33,552 bases of DNA from Salinicola rhizosphaerae (GTDB taxonomy: Bacteria; Pseudomonadota; Gammaproteobacteria; Pseudomonadales; Halomonadaceae): assembly GCF_014652715.1 (NCBI RefSeq), contig NZ_BMZI01000002.1, positions 1 through 33,552 on the forward strand. The letters are read 5' to 3'. Shown here piece after piece: positions 14,742-22,540 of this stretch. The position numbers and the translations under genes are program-made. The notes beneath the pieces are model-generated. The model saw only the letters and a program-made list of their open reading frames with translations, made no database searches and had not been told where the DNA came from. Positions within the stretch are counted from its first letter, which is position 1. Each line of letters opens with the position of its first letter.

Positions 14742-16003
14742 ACATGATGACGCGCGCCAAAGTGTCCACCCTCGAGTCTCTGCTACCGCGCTTTGCGCCA
14801 GGCGCCGTGGCGTTGCACAACGCCCTGCACCGCCGGCGGCATTCGCTGGCGCTGTCGGCCGATTCGACTCGACCGGCGAGTCTGCGTCTGCTCGCCGACT
14901 CGACACCCATCGAGCGCGAGGTGGTCTGCCATCTGCGGATCGGCGAGGAGCGGCTGACGCTGACGACGGGTTGGCGGACGCTGAACGCACTCGGCGCCCA
15001 CCCCGCACGCCGACGCTCGCTCGAACACGTCGACGCCGAACTGGCGTCGCTATGGTTGGAGTCGGTCTGGCAACACTGGCTGGAACCACTTGAAGCGGCG
15101 CTCGCCAGCGAGATTCGCGTCGAGCCGCCAGTGAGTCGCTCGACAGCGCCGGAGGATCTCCCCGAAGCAGATGCCGGGAATACTGGACGAGTGACGGGGA
15201 GCCCTGGACGAGTGACGGCGGCGATGGCGCTGGAAACCCTCGAGGGCTCGTACGCCTTCGCGCTGACACTCGACGAGATGCTGGCCATTCGGCTACGCCC
15301 ACTGTTCGAGACACGCTTCCCGCCCAGAAAAGCCGAGGCGGGCGCGGTCAGGTTTTCGCTCGGGGTCATCGCCGGTCGCCAGCCACTGACTTTGGGCGAA
15401 TGGCGTTCGCTGAGGCCGGGCGACGTGGTCATGCTGGAGCGGGCGCTCGCCGATCCGGCAACAGCCGAGATCGACATCGCCGGCGCGAGCACGCGCGCCA
15501 CGCTGACCGCCGATGGCCTCGTGCTGCGGGAGCGACCGCAGATCCGGCCCAGCACCGCCGCGCCCGCCGCCACAACGACAATGCAGAGAGATCAGGAAAG
15601 CGACCCGATGAACGAACCCACTGTGGATAGACAGCACGGCGCAGCCAGCGAACGACCGGCTGTGGATAACGCAGACTTCGACGATCTGCCGCTCCAGCTC
15701 ACCTGCGAGCTGGGCCGCCTGGAACTGTCGCTCGGCGAACTGCGCGAGCTCGGTGAGGGCAGCGTGCTGCCGCTCTCTCGTCGACCAGCGCAGGCCGTCG
15801 ACCTCGTCATCAACGGCAGGCAGATGGGCCAGGGCCGACTGGTGGCGATCGGTGACGATATCGGCGTGCAGATCGAGCGGCTGTCGCTCGAAAACAGCCC
15901 TGAGCGAGATGAAGGCCCTGAGCGGAATGATCGTTCTGAACGCATGAACAGCCTCGCCCCCACCGAGAGCCCCGAGCCGGATGACGAGGCAGCCAGGGAA
16001 TGA
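14738..16003 (+). CDS. sctQ: T3SS sorting-platform protein SctQ (C-ring homologue)
   Basis: A 421-residue protein of the FliM/FliN-related SctQ family. Residues 1-200 are the variable N-terminal domain. A first SpoA-like domain is at about 214-270 (GVIAGRQPLTLGEWRSLRPG). A linker (275-308) leads to a clear C-terminal SpoA domain (DLPLQLTCELGRLELSLGEL to GQGRLVAIGDDIGVQIERLS, about 310-380). A charged tail follows. The linker holds an in-frame ATG with its own Shine-Dalgarno sequence at 15608. A 14-bp direct repeat (15184-15197 and 15205-15218) duplicates GRVT in the protein and looks like a local slippage event. SctQ scaffolds the cytoplasmic sorting platform with SctK, SctL and SctN. Confidence 0.92.
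   Translation: MNMMTRAKVSTLESLLPRFAPGAVALHNALHRRRHSLALSADSTRPASLRLLADSTPIEREVVCHLRIGEERLTLTTGWRTLNALGAHPARRRSLEHVDAELASLWLESVWQHWLEPLEAALASEIRVEPPVSRSTAPEDLPEADAGNTGRVTGSPGRVTAAMALETLEGSYAFALTLDEMLAIRLRPLFETRFPPRKAEAGAVRFSLGVIAGRQPLTLGEWRSLRPGDVVMLERALADPATAEIDIAGASTRATLTADGLVLRERPQIRPSTAAPAATTTMQRDQESDPMNEPTVDRQHGAASERPAVDNADFDDLPLQLTCELGRLELSLGELRELGEGSVLPLSRRPAQAVDLVINGRQMGQGRLVAIGDDIGVQIERLSLENSPERDEGPERNDRSERMNSLAPTESPEPDDEAARE
15608..16003 (+). other. Probable internal translation product SctQ-C
   Basis: An ATG in frame with sctQ (codon 291) is preceded by AGGAAAG (15594-15600) with a 7-base spacer, a better ribosome-binding site than many starts in this cluster. Initiation here would give a 131-residue protein consisting of the C-terminal SpoA domain. 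In Yersinia YscQ, Salmonella SpaO and others a short product made by internal initiation is an established structural partner of full-length SctQ. Its presence here is inferred from the site and domain boundary. Confidence 0.5.
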
Positions 16004-16659
16004 CGGAGTTCCAGCCCAATCTGATTGCGATCATCGTCGTCGTCGCGACCATCGGCCTGGTGCCGCTGGCGGTCGTGACGATGACGGGGTTCCTCAAGAT
16101 CTCGGTGGTGCTGTTTTTGATTCGCAATGCACTCGGCGTTCAGCAGACGCCACCCAATCTGGTGCTCTACGGCATCGCGCTGATTCTGACGGTTTATATC
16201 ACCACGCCGCTGATTGGCGAGATGGCACACCGCTTCGAGGATCGACAGGCGGGGCTCGCCAGCGTGGAGGAGATCAAGGAGACCGGTGAGGCGCTGCGCG
16301 AGCCACTGCAGTCCTATCTTTCCCGTTATGCCAGCGAACGCGAGCGGGCGTTCTTCATCGATGCCACGCGCAGTCTGTGGTCCGACGAGGCGCGCAACGA
16401 TCTACAGGACGATGATTTGATCGTGCTGATTCCGGCGTTCGTCAGTTCCGAGCTGACGCGCGCCTTTGAAATCGGCTTTCTGCTCTACATTCCGTTTCTG
16501 ATCATCGACCTGATCGTCTCCAACGTACTCATGGCAATGGGCATGATGATGGTCTCGCCGACGCTGATCTCGATCCCGTTGAAGATCTTTCTGTTCGTCG
16601 CCGTCGACGGCTGGTCGCGGCTGATGCATGGACTCATCCTGAGCTACGGCGGAGGCTGA
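16000..16659 (+). CDS. sctR: T3SS export gate protein SctR (FliP family)
   Basis: A 219-residue inner-membrane protein of the core export gate. The N-terminal helix pair (NLIAIIVVVATIGLVPLAVV, then MTGFLKISVVLFLIRNALGV) carries the FliP/YscR signature TGFLKISVVL..IRNALGVQQ.PPN. A periplasmic segment (about 75-140) is followed by ELTRAFEIGFLLYIPFLIID and VLMAMGMMMVSPTLISIPLK, both diagnostic. Five SctR subunits form a helical pseudohexamer with SctT and SctS. The start overlaps the sctQ stop; the next gene begins two bases after the stop. Length and motifs are fully normal. Confidence 0.98.
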   Translation: MTEFQPNLIAIIVVVATIGLVPLAVVTMTGFLKISVVLFLIRNALGVQQTPPNLVLYGIALILTVYITTPLIGEMAHRFEDRQAGLASVEEIKETGEALREPLQSYLSRYASERERAFFIDATRSLWSDEARNDLQDDDLIVLIPAFVSSELTRAFEIGFLLYIPFLIIDLIVSNVLMAMGMMMVSPTLISIPLKIFLFVAVDGWSRLMHGLILSYGGG

Positions 16660-16660
16660 C

Positions 16661-16930
16661 ATGAACGACGATATCTTCCTGTCGCTGATGAAGAATGCGC
16701 TGTGGACGGTGCTGCTCGTCTCCGCCCCGGCGCTGGTCGTCGCCATCATCATCGGCTTTGGCGTCGGGCTGTTGCAGGCGCTGACGCAGATTCAGGATCA
16801 GACGCTGCCGCAGGCGGTGAAGCTGGTAGCCGTGCTGCTGGTGCTGATCCTGACGGGGCCGCTGCTGGCCGGCCAGGTGGTCAACATGGCGGATCAGGTG
16901 CTGGACAACTTCGCCGTCTGGTCTCGCTGA
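16661..16930 (+). CDS. sctS: T3SS export gate protein SctS (FliQ family)
   Basis: An 89-residue protein with two membrane helices (residues about 14-40 and 50-75) and the FliQ/YscS pattern SAPALVVAIIIGFGVGLLQA followed by LTQIQDQTLPQAVKLVAVLL. Four copies surround the SctR/SctT core of the export gate. The ATG at 16661 follows the sctR stop by one base, with GGAGG (16651-16655) five bases upstream. The length is standard. Confidence 0.97.
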   Translation: MNDDIFLSLMKNALWTVLLVSAPALVVAIIIGFGVGLLQALTQIQDQTLPQAVKLVAVLLVLILTGPLLAGQVVNMADQVLDNFAVWSR

Positions 16931-16976
16931 GGTCATCTCATTGGCCGTCACCGACATCCACCACCGCTGACACTCG

Positions 16977-17795
16977 ATGAACTACGACGTCTTCGCCCAT
17001 TTTCTCAACGACTTCGCCTACCCGCTGATCGCGGCAGTGGCGATCGGCGTGGCGCGGGCGCTCGGCATGGTGATCATGACGCCGGCGTTCAATCGGCTCG
17101 GCCTGACCGGCATGATTCGCTCGGCGGTGGCGGTGACGATCTCGATCCCGCTGACGGTCTCGCTGTTCAACGACTTCACCGCCCTGCGCGAGATCTCGAG
17201 CTTTGCGCTGATGGGCATCGTGATCAAGGAGCTCCTGATCGGCGTGGCGATCGGGCTGGTCTTCGGCGTGCCATTCTGGGCGGCCGAAGTGGCCGGCGAG
17301 CTGATCGATCTGCAGCGCGGCTCGACCATGTCGCAGATTCTCGACCCGATGGGCGCAACCGAGACCGGGGTGACCTCGACGCTTCTGTCGATCACGCTGC
17401 TGGCGCTGTTCTTCATCACCGGCGGCTTCATGCTGCTGCTGGACGGCTTCTATCGCAGCTATGCACTGTGGCCGGCGATCGATTTCACGCCGCTGATGAC
17501 GCAGGCCTCGGCGCTGGCGGTGCTCGGCCTGCTCGATCAGGTCATGAAGATCGGGGTGCTGATGATCGCGCCGCTGGTGATCGCGCTGCTGGTCGCCGAT
17601 CTGATGCTTGCCTACGTCGCGCGCATGGCGCCCAACCTGCACGCCTTCGACCTCTCGCTGCCGATCAAGAATCTGCTGTTCGCCTTTCTGATTCTGATCT
17701 ACGTGGTCTTCCTGATTCCGCTGATGGTGGACCAGCTCGACGTGCTCAAGCTCAACATGGAGCGCCTCTCCGCGATTCTCGGGGCCATGGGCTAG
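16977..17795 (+). CDS. sctT: T3SS export gate protein SctT (FliR family)
   Basis: A 272-residue inner-membrane protein with about six to eight hydrophobic helices. Family markers include the N-terminal PAFNRLGLTGMIRSAVAVTI, IKELLIGVAIGLVFGVPFWA, AAEVAGELIDLQRGSTMSQI and LDPMGATETGVTSTLLSITL, and the later KIGVLMIAPLVIALLVADLM and LHAFDLSLPIKNLLFAFLIL. One SctT completes the SctR-S-T export gate. A 46-bp gap separates it from sctS and no good Shine-Dalgarno sequence is visible, unlike the coupled genes before it. In most systems sctU follows at once; here a 946-residue gene lies between. Confidence 0.97.
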   Translation: MNYDVFAHFLNDFAYPLIAAVAIGVARALGMVIMTPAFNRLGLTGMIRSAVAVTISIPLTVSLFNDFTALREISSFALMGIVIKELLIGVAIGLVFGVPFWAAEVAGELIDLQRGSTMSQILDPMGATETGVTSTLLSITLLALFFITGGFMLLLDGFYRSYALWPAIDFTPLMTQASALAVLGLLDQVMKIGVLMIAPLVIALLVADLMLAYVARMAPNLHAFDLSLPIKNLLFAFLILIYVVFLIPLMVDQLDVLKLNMERLSAILGAMG

Positions 17796-17943
17796 GCGCT
17801 GGATACCGATGAAAAGAGAGCTCGCCGATACCCGAGACCCACAGGGCGTTACACGTCGTTGCCGTGTTGCCATGCCGTCGTCATCCCCGCTTCCCAGACT
17901 GGGCGTTAGAGGCTATCCCGCCAATCCGTTCCAGGAGCTTGCG

Positions 17944-20784
17944 ATGCGCGTCAACGATGAAGTCACCCTCGAGTCGAACCGTTCGACTTTCCCTATCGGC
18001 GATTCCTTCTCTTCCGCACTCGAGCTGGCGCGCGCCGGCGGCGAGCCCGGCAGCCAGGCCTACGAGAACACGCTCAACGCCTTGGCGGTGGAGATGGCCA
18101 ACGGTATCGATATCGACGACCGAACGGTGGCTCCGCTGACCGGCGATGCGGCGGAGAAATTCAAGACACTCGTCGGCGCCGAGCTGGAGAGCCAGCGCGC
18201 CGACGGCGAGACGCCGGATCTCGGCAAGGCGATCGACAACGCGAAGGAGGCACTGTTCGAGCGCATCGGCCACGCGCTCGACAACGCCGGTCGCAGCGCC
18301 AGCAAAGGTCTCGACGTGTTCGAGGGCTACTGGAAACGCCACGGTGGCGAGGAGGCTGCCATCGATGCCGGTTACGACGCCTACAAGGGCTTTCTGGCCG
18401 AGACGACGCTGACCGACAATCCGGACTACGAGGACAACCTCAATGCGCTCGCCTTGGGCCTTGCCGGCGGCACGCTGACCGATTCGCGCCAGATTCTGCA
18501 TATCGATTCTTCACAGACGCTGTCGCAGCTCTATCAGAATCTGATCGAAAGCAAGGTCGACGGCGGCGCGTCGCTGGCCGATGCCACCGAGCAGGTCAAC
18601 GACGATCTGCGCGCGCGCCTGGGGGGTGCCGCAGGCGACGATGGCAAGGCGGTGCAGAATGTCTTCGACGGCTACTGGTCGCGCCACGGCGGCGATACCG
18701 ACTCCCAGCGCCTTGCCGACAATGCGGCGATCGACACGGCCCGACGCGATCACGACCTGCCCGCGTTCAGCGATGTCGATATCCAGTCGCTGGAGACCAG
18801 CGAGACCGATCCGGACGATAGCTCCCGCAAGCTGACCGTCAGCGAGCTGACCTGGCAGACCCTGATCGATGACTGGAAGGCGGGAATCGAGGACGGCAGC
18901 ATCGGCGAGAACGACGAGCGCGCCCAGTTCTACCGGGCGCTGCGTGCCCAGAGTGCGCTCGACAACGGCCTCGATATGGTTGGCCTGGATATCTCGGAGG
19001 GGCTGAGTCTCGATCATGTCACCGGCGAGGATCTCTCCTCGGTGGTCGACGGCGACGCGCTCGACGCACGCCTCGGCGATCTGTTTGCCTCGGACGCGGT
19101 GCAGAAGGACTACGCGGCGGCTCAGAGCGGCGCCGTCGACAAGGTCGCCAATCACGATCGGATCGCCTCGCAGCTCGAGGATACCGCATTCAGTGAAGCG
19201 TACATCGACTACATCAACGATCTGCGCAAAAGCGGTCGGGGGGAGCTAGCCGAGGAGGATATCTCGCGCACCTACAATGCCCTCTCGGCGCTGTTCCCGG
19301 CGACCGAAGAGAGCGATCGAGCCGCGGAATTCGCCCAGAGCCTGCAGGTCGACTCCATGGTCACGGATCTCGATGCGCTGATCGACAACCCGGATCGGAT
19401 CAACGACGCCAACACCGCGACCGCGACCCAGGACGTGGTCAAGATGGTGCTGACCGCCCTCAAGCGCGCCGGCGTCGACATTCCCCGCCGAACCGCCGAA
19501 TCGATCGACAAGTTCGTCAACGAGTATCTTAACGATCAGCAGACAGCGAAGAACTTCGGCAAGGCGCTCGAAGCCCTGGGGGATCGCTTCCAAAGAAACG
19601 GCGCGGTCACGCAGGCGGATATCGATGACCTGATGAAAAACGGCGTCTACAAGGCGCTCAACGAGAAGACCAACGGCGGCATGCTGTCGCTGATCAGCAC
19701 GCTCAACAGCAACGGCGCACTGGGTGCGACAGGCGGTCTGATCTCGCTCGCCTCGGGCATCTATCAGCTCGCCGGCGGTGGCAGCAAGCTGGCCGACAGC
19801 GACGAGGCCCGCATGGCCGTCGCCAAGGAGTTCATCAGCTTTCTCGGCGCGAGCCAGCACTTCGTCAACCTCGGCAGCAACATTCTGGATACGGTCAAGG
19901 GCACCAACGTCAACGCCATGCTGGGACTCGACAAGACGCTGCCGCAGATCTGGGGCAACGACACCAAGGACGCTAGCCGCCCCTTCACCGATGCCGATGG
20001 CCTGCGCTTCGTCGAGAACATCGAATCGATCATCGAATCGGCGCCGGTGGGGGATCAGGAGGCGCTCAGCAAGAAGCTGGACCTGAGTGAATCGGACACT
20101 CGCAAAATCGTCGACGGTGCCAGGGACGGTATCGCCAGGAACCCCTCGCTGCCCGGCGCGACCACGACCACCCGCGCGGCGAGTTCCTACCTGCGGGTGC
20201 TGGACGGGGCAGCCAACTCGGCCACCGGCGCGCTGGATATCGCGCTCGGCGGGCTGATGATCAAGCGCGGTGCGGACAGCGGCGACGGCGCCACGATCGG
20301 CCAGGGCGCGGTGACCGTCGCCGCAGGCGCCTTCGGCCTGGCCGGGGGCGCCTCGTCGCTCGCCGCGCTCAAGGGCATCGCGGTGGCGCGCGCCGCCGCC
20401 GGCCCACTATTCTGGGTCTCCGCCGCCCTGACGATCGCCACCCTGCCCTTTTCGATCGTGCAGGACATCAAGCGAACCAACGCCCTCGAGGGTCACGAGG
20501 CGGATCTGAAGGATCTCATGAACTCGCTCGATCAGGACGGACTTTTGACCGAGGATGGCGCCAAACGCTACGAATTCCTGGAAGCCTACGTGCGGAGCTA
20601 CGGCCAGCGGGATGCGCCCGACGATGTCAGCATCTTCGAGTACCGCAGCGATGAATACGCGTTCTTTCTGCGCGAGGGCCACCTGCCCGAGGCGGGCTGG
20701 GATGATTTCACTCACGAGGACTATGCCGGTGACGGTGACAACCTGCAGACGACCATGGATGAAGGCTCGACCGTTGGCGCCTGA
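17944..20784 (+). CDS. HrpK-like T3SS protein, putative translocator or effector
   Basis: A 946-residue acidic protein with no cysteine and no signal peptide. The N-terminus holds two tandem repeats of about 120 residues, each beginning YE(N/D)..LNALA (residues 40 and 162) and ending F(E/D)GYW(K/S)RHGG (126-135 and 241-250). The middle (about 260-560) is helical and polar. The C-terminal third has glycine/alanine-rich hydrophobic stretches (GALGATGGLISLASGIYQLA, ALDIALGGLMIKRG, GPLFWVSAALTIATLPFSIV), as in pore-forming translocators. The overall style resembles HrpK of Pseudomonas syringae, a secreted accessory translocator, but identity is only tentative. The start at 17944 is chosen because AGGAG lies eight bases upstream; the frame is open to an ATG at 17809 without such a site. 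It sits between sctT and sctU. Confidence 0.82.
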   Translation: MRVNDEVTLESNRSTFPIGDSFSSALELARAGGEPGSQAYENTLNALAVEMANGIDIDDRTVAPLTGDAAEKFKTLVGAELESQRADGETPDLGKAIDNAKEALFERIGHALDNAGRSASKGLDVFEGYWKRHGGEEAAIDAGYDAYKGFLAETTLTDNPDYEDNLNALALGLAGGTLTDSRQILHIDSSQTLSQLYQNLIESKVDGGASLADATEQVNDDLRARLGGAAGDDGKAVQNVFDGYWSRHGGDTDSQRLADNAAIDTARRDHDLPAFSDVDIQSLETSETDPDDSSRKLTVSELTWQTLIDDWKAGIEDGSIGENDERAQFYRALRAQSALDNGLDMVGLDISEGLSLDHVTGEDLSSVVDGDALDARLGDLFASDAVQKDYAAAQSGAVDKVANHDRIASQLEDTAFSEAYIDYINDLRKSGRGELAEEDISRTYNALSALFPATEESDRAAEFAQSLQVDSMVTDLDALIDNPDRINDANTATATQDVVKMVLTALKRAGVDIPRRTAESIDKFVNEYLNDQQTAKNFGKALEALGDRFQRNGAVTQADIDDLMKNGVYKALNEKTNGGMLSLISTLNSNGALGATGGLISLASGIYQLAGGGSKLADSDEARMAVAKEFISFLGASQHFVNLGSNILDTVKGTNVNAMLGLDKTLPQIWGNDTKDASRPFTDADGLRFVENIESIIESAPVGDQEALSKKLDLSESDTRKIVDGARDGIARNPSLPGATTTTRAASSYLRVLDGAANSATGALDIALGGLMIKRGADSGDGATIGQGAVTVAAGAFGLAGGASSLAALKGIAVARAAAGPLFWVSAALTIATLPFSIVQDIKRTNALEGHEADLKDLMNSLDQDGLLTEDGAKRYEFLEAYVRSYGQRDAPDDVSIFEYRSDEYAFFLREGHLPEAGWDDFTHEDYAGDGDNLQTTMDEGSTVGA

Positions 20785-20808
20785 GCCTGATCGGCGCGGG
20801 TCTCACGC

Positions 20809-21858
20809 ATGAGCCAGCAGCCATCCGAAGAGAAATCGCTTCCGCCGTCGGCGAAGAAGCTGCGTGACGCCCGCAAGAAGGGGCAGGTCACCAAGAGCGC
20901 CGATCTGGTCACGGCGATGGTGATGCTCGCCTGCACGCTCTATATCGGCGTCAGCGCCAGTCGCATCGTCGCTCGAGTCGAAGGGCTGATCGATCTGACC
21001 GCGCGGCTCTACACCGAACCGTTCGATACCCTCTGGCCGCGGCTGATCGCGCAGGCCGGCGAGGTGCTGGTGATCTCGATTCTGCCACTCGTCGCGCTGA
21101 CGGTGCTGGTGGTCATTCTGACCAACGTGGTGGTGTCGCAGGGCTTCGTCTTCGCCGCCGAGCCGGTGCTGCCCAAGGCGGAGAAGGTCAATCCGGTCGA
21201 GGGTTTCAAGCGCATCTTCTCGGTGCGCGGCGTCACCGAATTTCTCAAATCGCTGTTCAAGATGACCGCGCTCGCGGTCGCGCTGATCGTGGTCTATCGA
21301 CTGGGCCTGCAGTCGCTGATGGAGTCATCGCAGTGCGGGCTCGGCTGCGTGCAGGGCACCTTCCTCGACCTGCTGCAGCCGCTGGTGATCACCGCGCTGA
21401 TCGCCTTTCTGATCGTCGGTGCCTTCGATGTGCTGCTGCAGCGCTGGCTGTTTCGGCGCGATCAGCGCATGACAAAGACCGAGCAGAAGCGCGAGCGCAA
21501 GGATCAGGAGGGCGACCCGACGATGAATCAGGCGCGGCGCAAGCAGCGCCGCGAGATGCACGCGCTCAACGCCAAGATCGGCGTGCAGCACGCCTCTCTC
21601 ATGGTCGGCACCGGCGATGGCTGGCTGGTCGGCATTCGCTACGTGCGCGGCGAGACGCCGGTGCCGGTCATCACCTGCAAGGCCAGCGCCGAGAACGCCC
21701 CGGCGCTGCTGGAGAGCGCCTACCAGCGCCGTATTCCGCGCGTCGACGATCCGGTCCTGGCGGAGAAGATCGCCACCCGCGCCGGCAACGGTGACCCGAT
21801 TCCGGATGGCACCTTCCAGCCGATTGCCGATGTGCTGGTGGCGGCGAAGCTGATCTAG
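20809..21858 (+). CDS. sctU: T3SS switch protein SctU (FlhB family) without NPTH motif
   Basis: A 349-residue protein with the FlhB/YscU start (EEKSLPPSAKKLRDARKKGQ VTKSADL), four membrane helices (about 30-210) and a cytoplasmic domain (KRERKDQEGDPTMNQARRKQ RREMHA). In SctU proteins the sequence V(T/N)NPTH.AVA.RY is autocleaved between N and P, switching export from early to late substrates. Here the aligned stretch reads LMVGTGDGWLVGIRYVRGET (264-283), so NPTH is replaced by TGDG (268-271) while the flanking strands are retained. The rest of the domain (PVPVITCKASAENAPALLES) is normal. Self-cleavage is therefore unlikely. The stop codon shares the palindrome CTAG with the convergent tetR gene. 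It is placed after the HrpK-like gene. Confidence 0.95.
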   Translation: MSQQPSEEKSLPPSAKKLRDARKKGQVTKSADLVTAMVMLACTLYIGVSASRIVARVEGLIDLTARLYTEPFDTLWPRLIAQAGEVLVISILPLVALTVLVVILTNVVVSQGFVFAAEPVLPKAEKVNPVEGFKRIFSVRGVTEFLKSLFKMTALAVALIVVYRLGLQSLMESSQCGLGCVQGTFLDLLQPLVITALIAFLIVGAFDVLLQRWLFRRDQRMTKTEQKRERKDQEGDPTMNQARRKQRREMHALNAKIGVQHASLMVGTGDGWLVGIRYVRGETPVPVITCKASAENAPALLESAYQRRIPRVDDPVLAEKIATRAGNGDPIPDGTFQPIADVLVAAKLI

Positions 21859-22421
21859 CGTGATGCCAGACTCGAGAGCGTCGTGTCGACCCAGCGCTCG
21901 AAATTCTCGACCGTTGCCGAGGCCGGGTCGTAGAGCAGTCGATAGGTCATCGGTGCGACGATGCCATCCATCATGGCGGTCAGACTCGGCACGGACTCGC
22001 CCCGTGTCAGTGCACGCTCGCGCAGCCCCTGCATGATCGATTCGCTGTAGCGACAGCAGCATTCGCGGCGAGATGCGTCCTTGCTGGCCATGATGTCGTC
22101 GAGCGCCTGACGGCCGGGTACCGAGGTCATCTCCTCGAGGTACTGCTCGCCCCAGCGGCACAGGTCGCCGGCCAGCGTGCCGGTGTCCGCCGGTGCTTCG
22201 TCGGGATGCAGGCGCTCGAGCGAGACATCCGCCAGCAGCTCCGAGAGGTTGCCCCAGCGCCGGTAGATCGTCGATGGCGTCACGCCGGCAATCTCGGCGA
22301 TCTGTGGCACGGTCAAGGCTTCCCTCGCCCTGGCTTCCTGCAGTTCGCGAACCGCATCGTGGACCGCCTGCTGAACGCGGGCGCTGCGGCCTCCCGGCCG
22401 AGGTCTCTCTTTGATCGCCAT
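21855..22421 (-). CDS. TetR-family transcriptional regulator
   Basis: A 188-residue regulator. Residues 37-63 form the helix-turn-helix (LTVPQIAEIAGVTPSTIYRR WGNLSELLAD), typical of TetR proteins. The C-terminal ligand domain belongs to the TetR C-terminal group seen next to MFS pumps (WGEQYLEEMTSVPGRQALDD). It contains the unusual run CCCRYS around residue 120, possible cysteine-based sensing. Start ATG 22421 is preferred over GTG 22427 because AGGTAGAG lies at suitable distance. It is transcribed divergently from the MFS transporter at 22541 and probably represses it. Its stop overlaps sctU on the opposite strand. Confidence 0.92.
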   Translation of the reverse strand: MAIKERPRPGGRSARVQQAVHDAVRELQEARAREALTVPQIAEIAGVTPSTIYRRWGNLSELLADVSLERLHPDEAPADTGTLAGDLCRWGEQYLEEMTSVPGRQALDDIMASKDASRRECCCRYSESIMQGLRERALTRGESVPSLTAMMDGIVAPMTYRLLYDPASATVENFERWVDTTLSSLASR

Positions 22422-22506
22422 GGGCACTCTACCTGCAGACGTCGAGACGGCGAGCCGTCCAAACGCAAAAAGTTTGCTTTATGAGCCTGCGCGCGTCAGA
22501 CTTCTA

Positions 22507-22529
22507 TTAACGCAAAATTTTAGCATTAA
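22507..22529. promoter_or_regulatory. Possible TetR operator between tetR and the MFS gene
   Basis: An imperfect palindrome: TTAACGCAAAA on the left and TTTTAGCATTAA on the right, one mismatch and one extra base between the arms. It lies just before the MFS Shine-Dalgarno sequence in an AT-rich part of the 119-bp divergent region. Position and symmetry suit a repressor site; the link to this TetR protein is inferred. Confidence 0.35.
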
Positions 22530-22540
22530 CAGGTACCGCG

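Noticed and set aside
1894-21858. Flagellar export operon instead of a T3SS
   Set aside because: A secretin, FHA-type SctD, SctI, SctK and SctX/Y-like genes are present while flagellar hook, rod and motor genes are absent.
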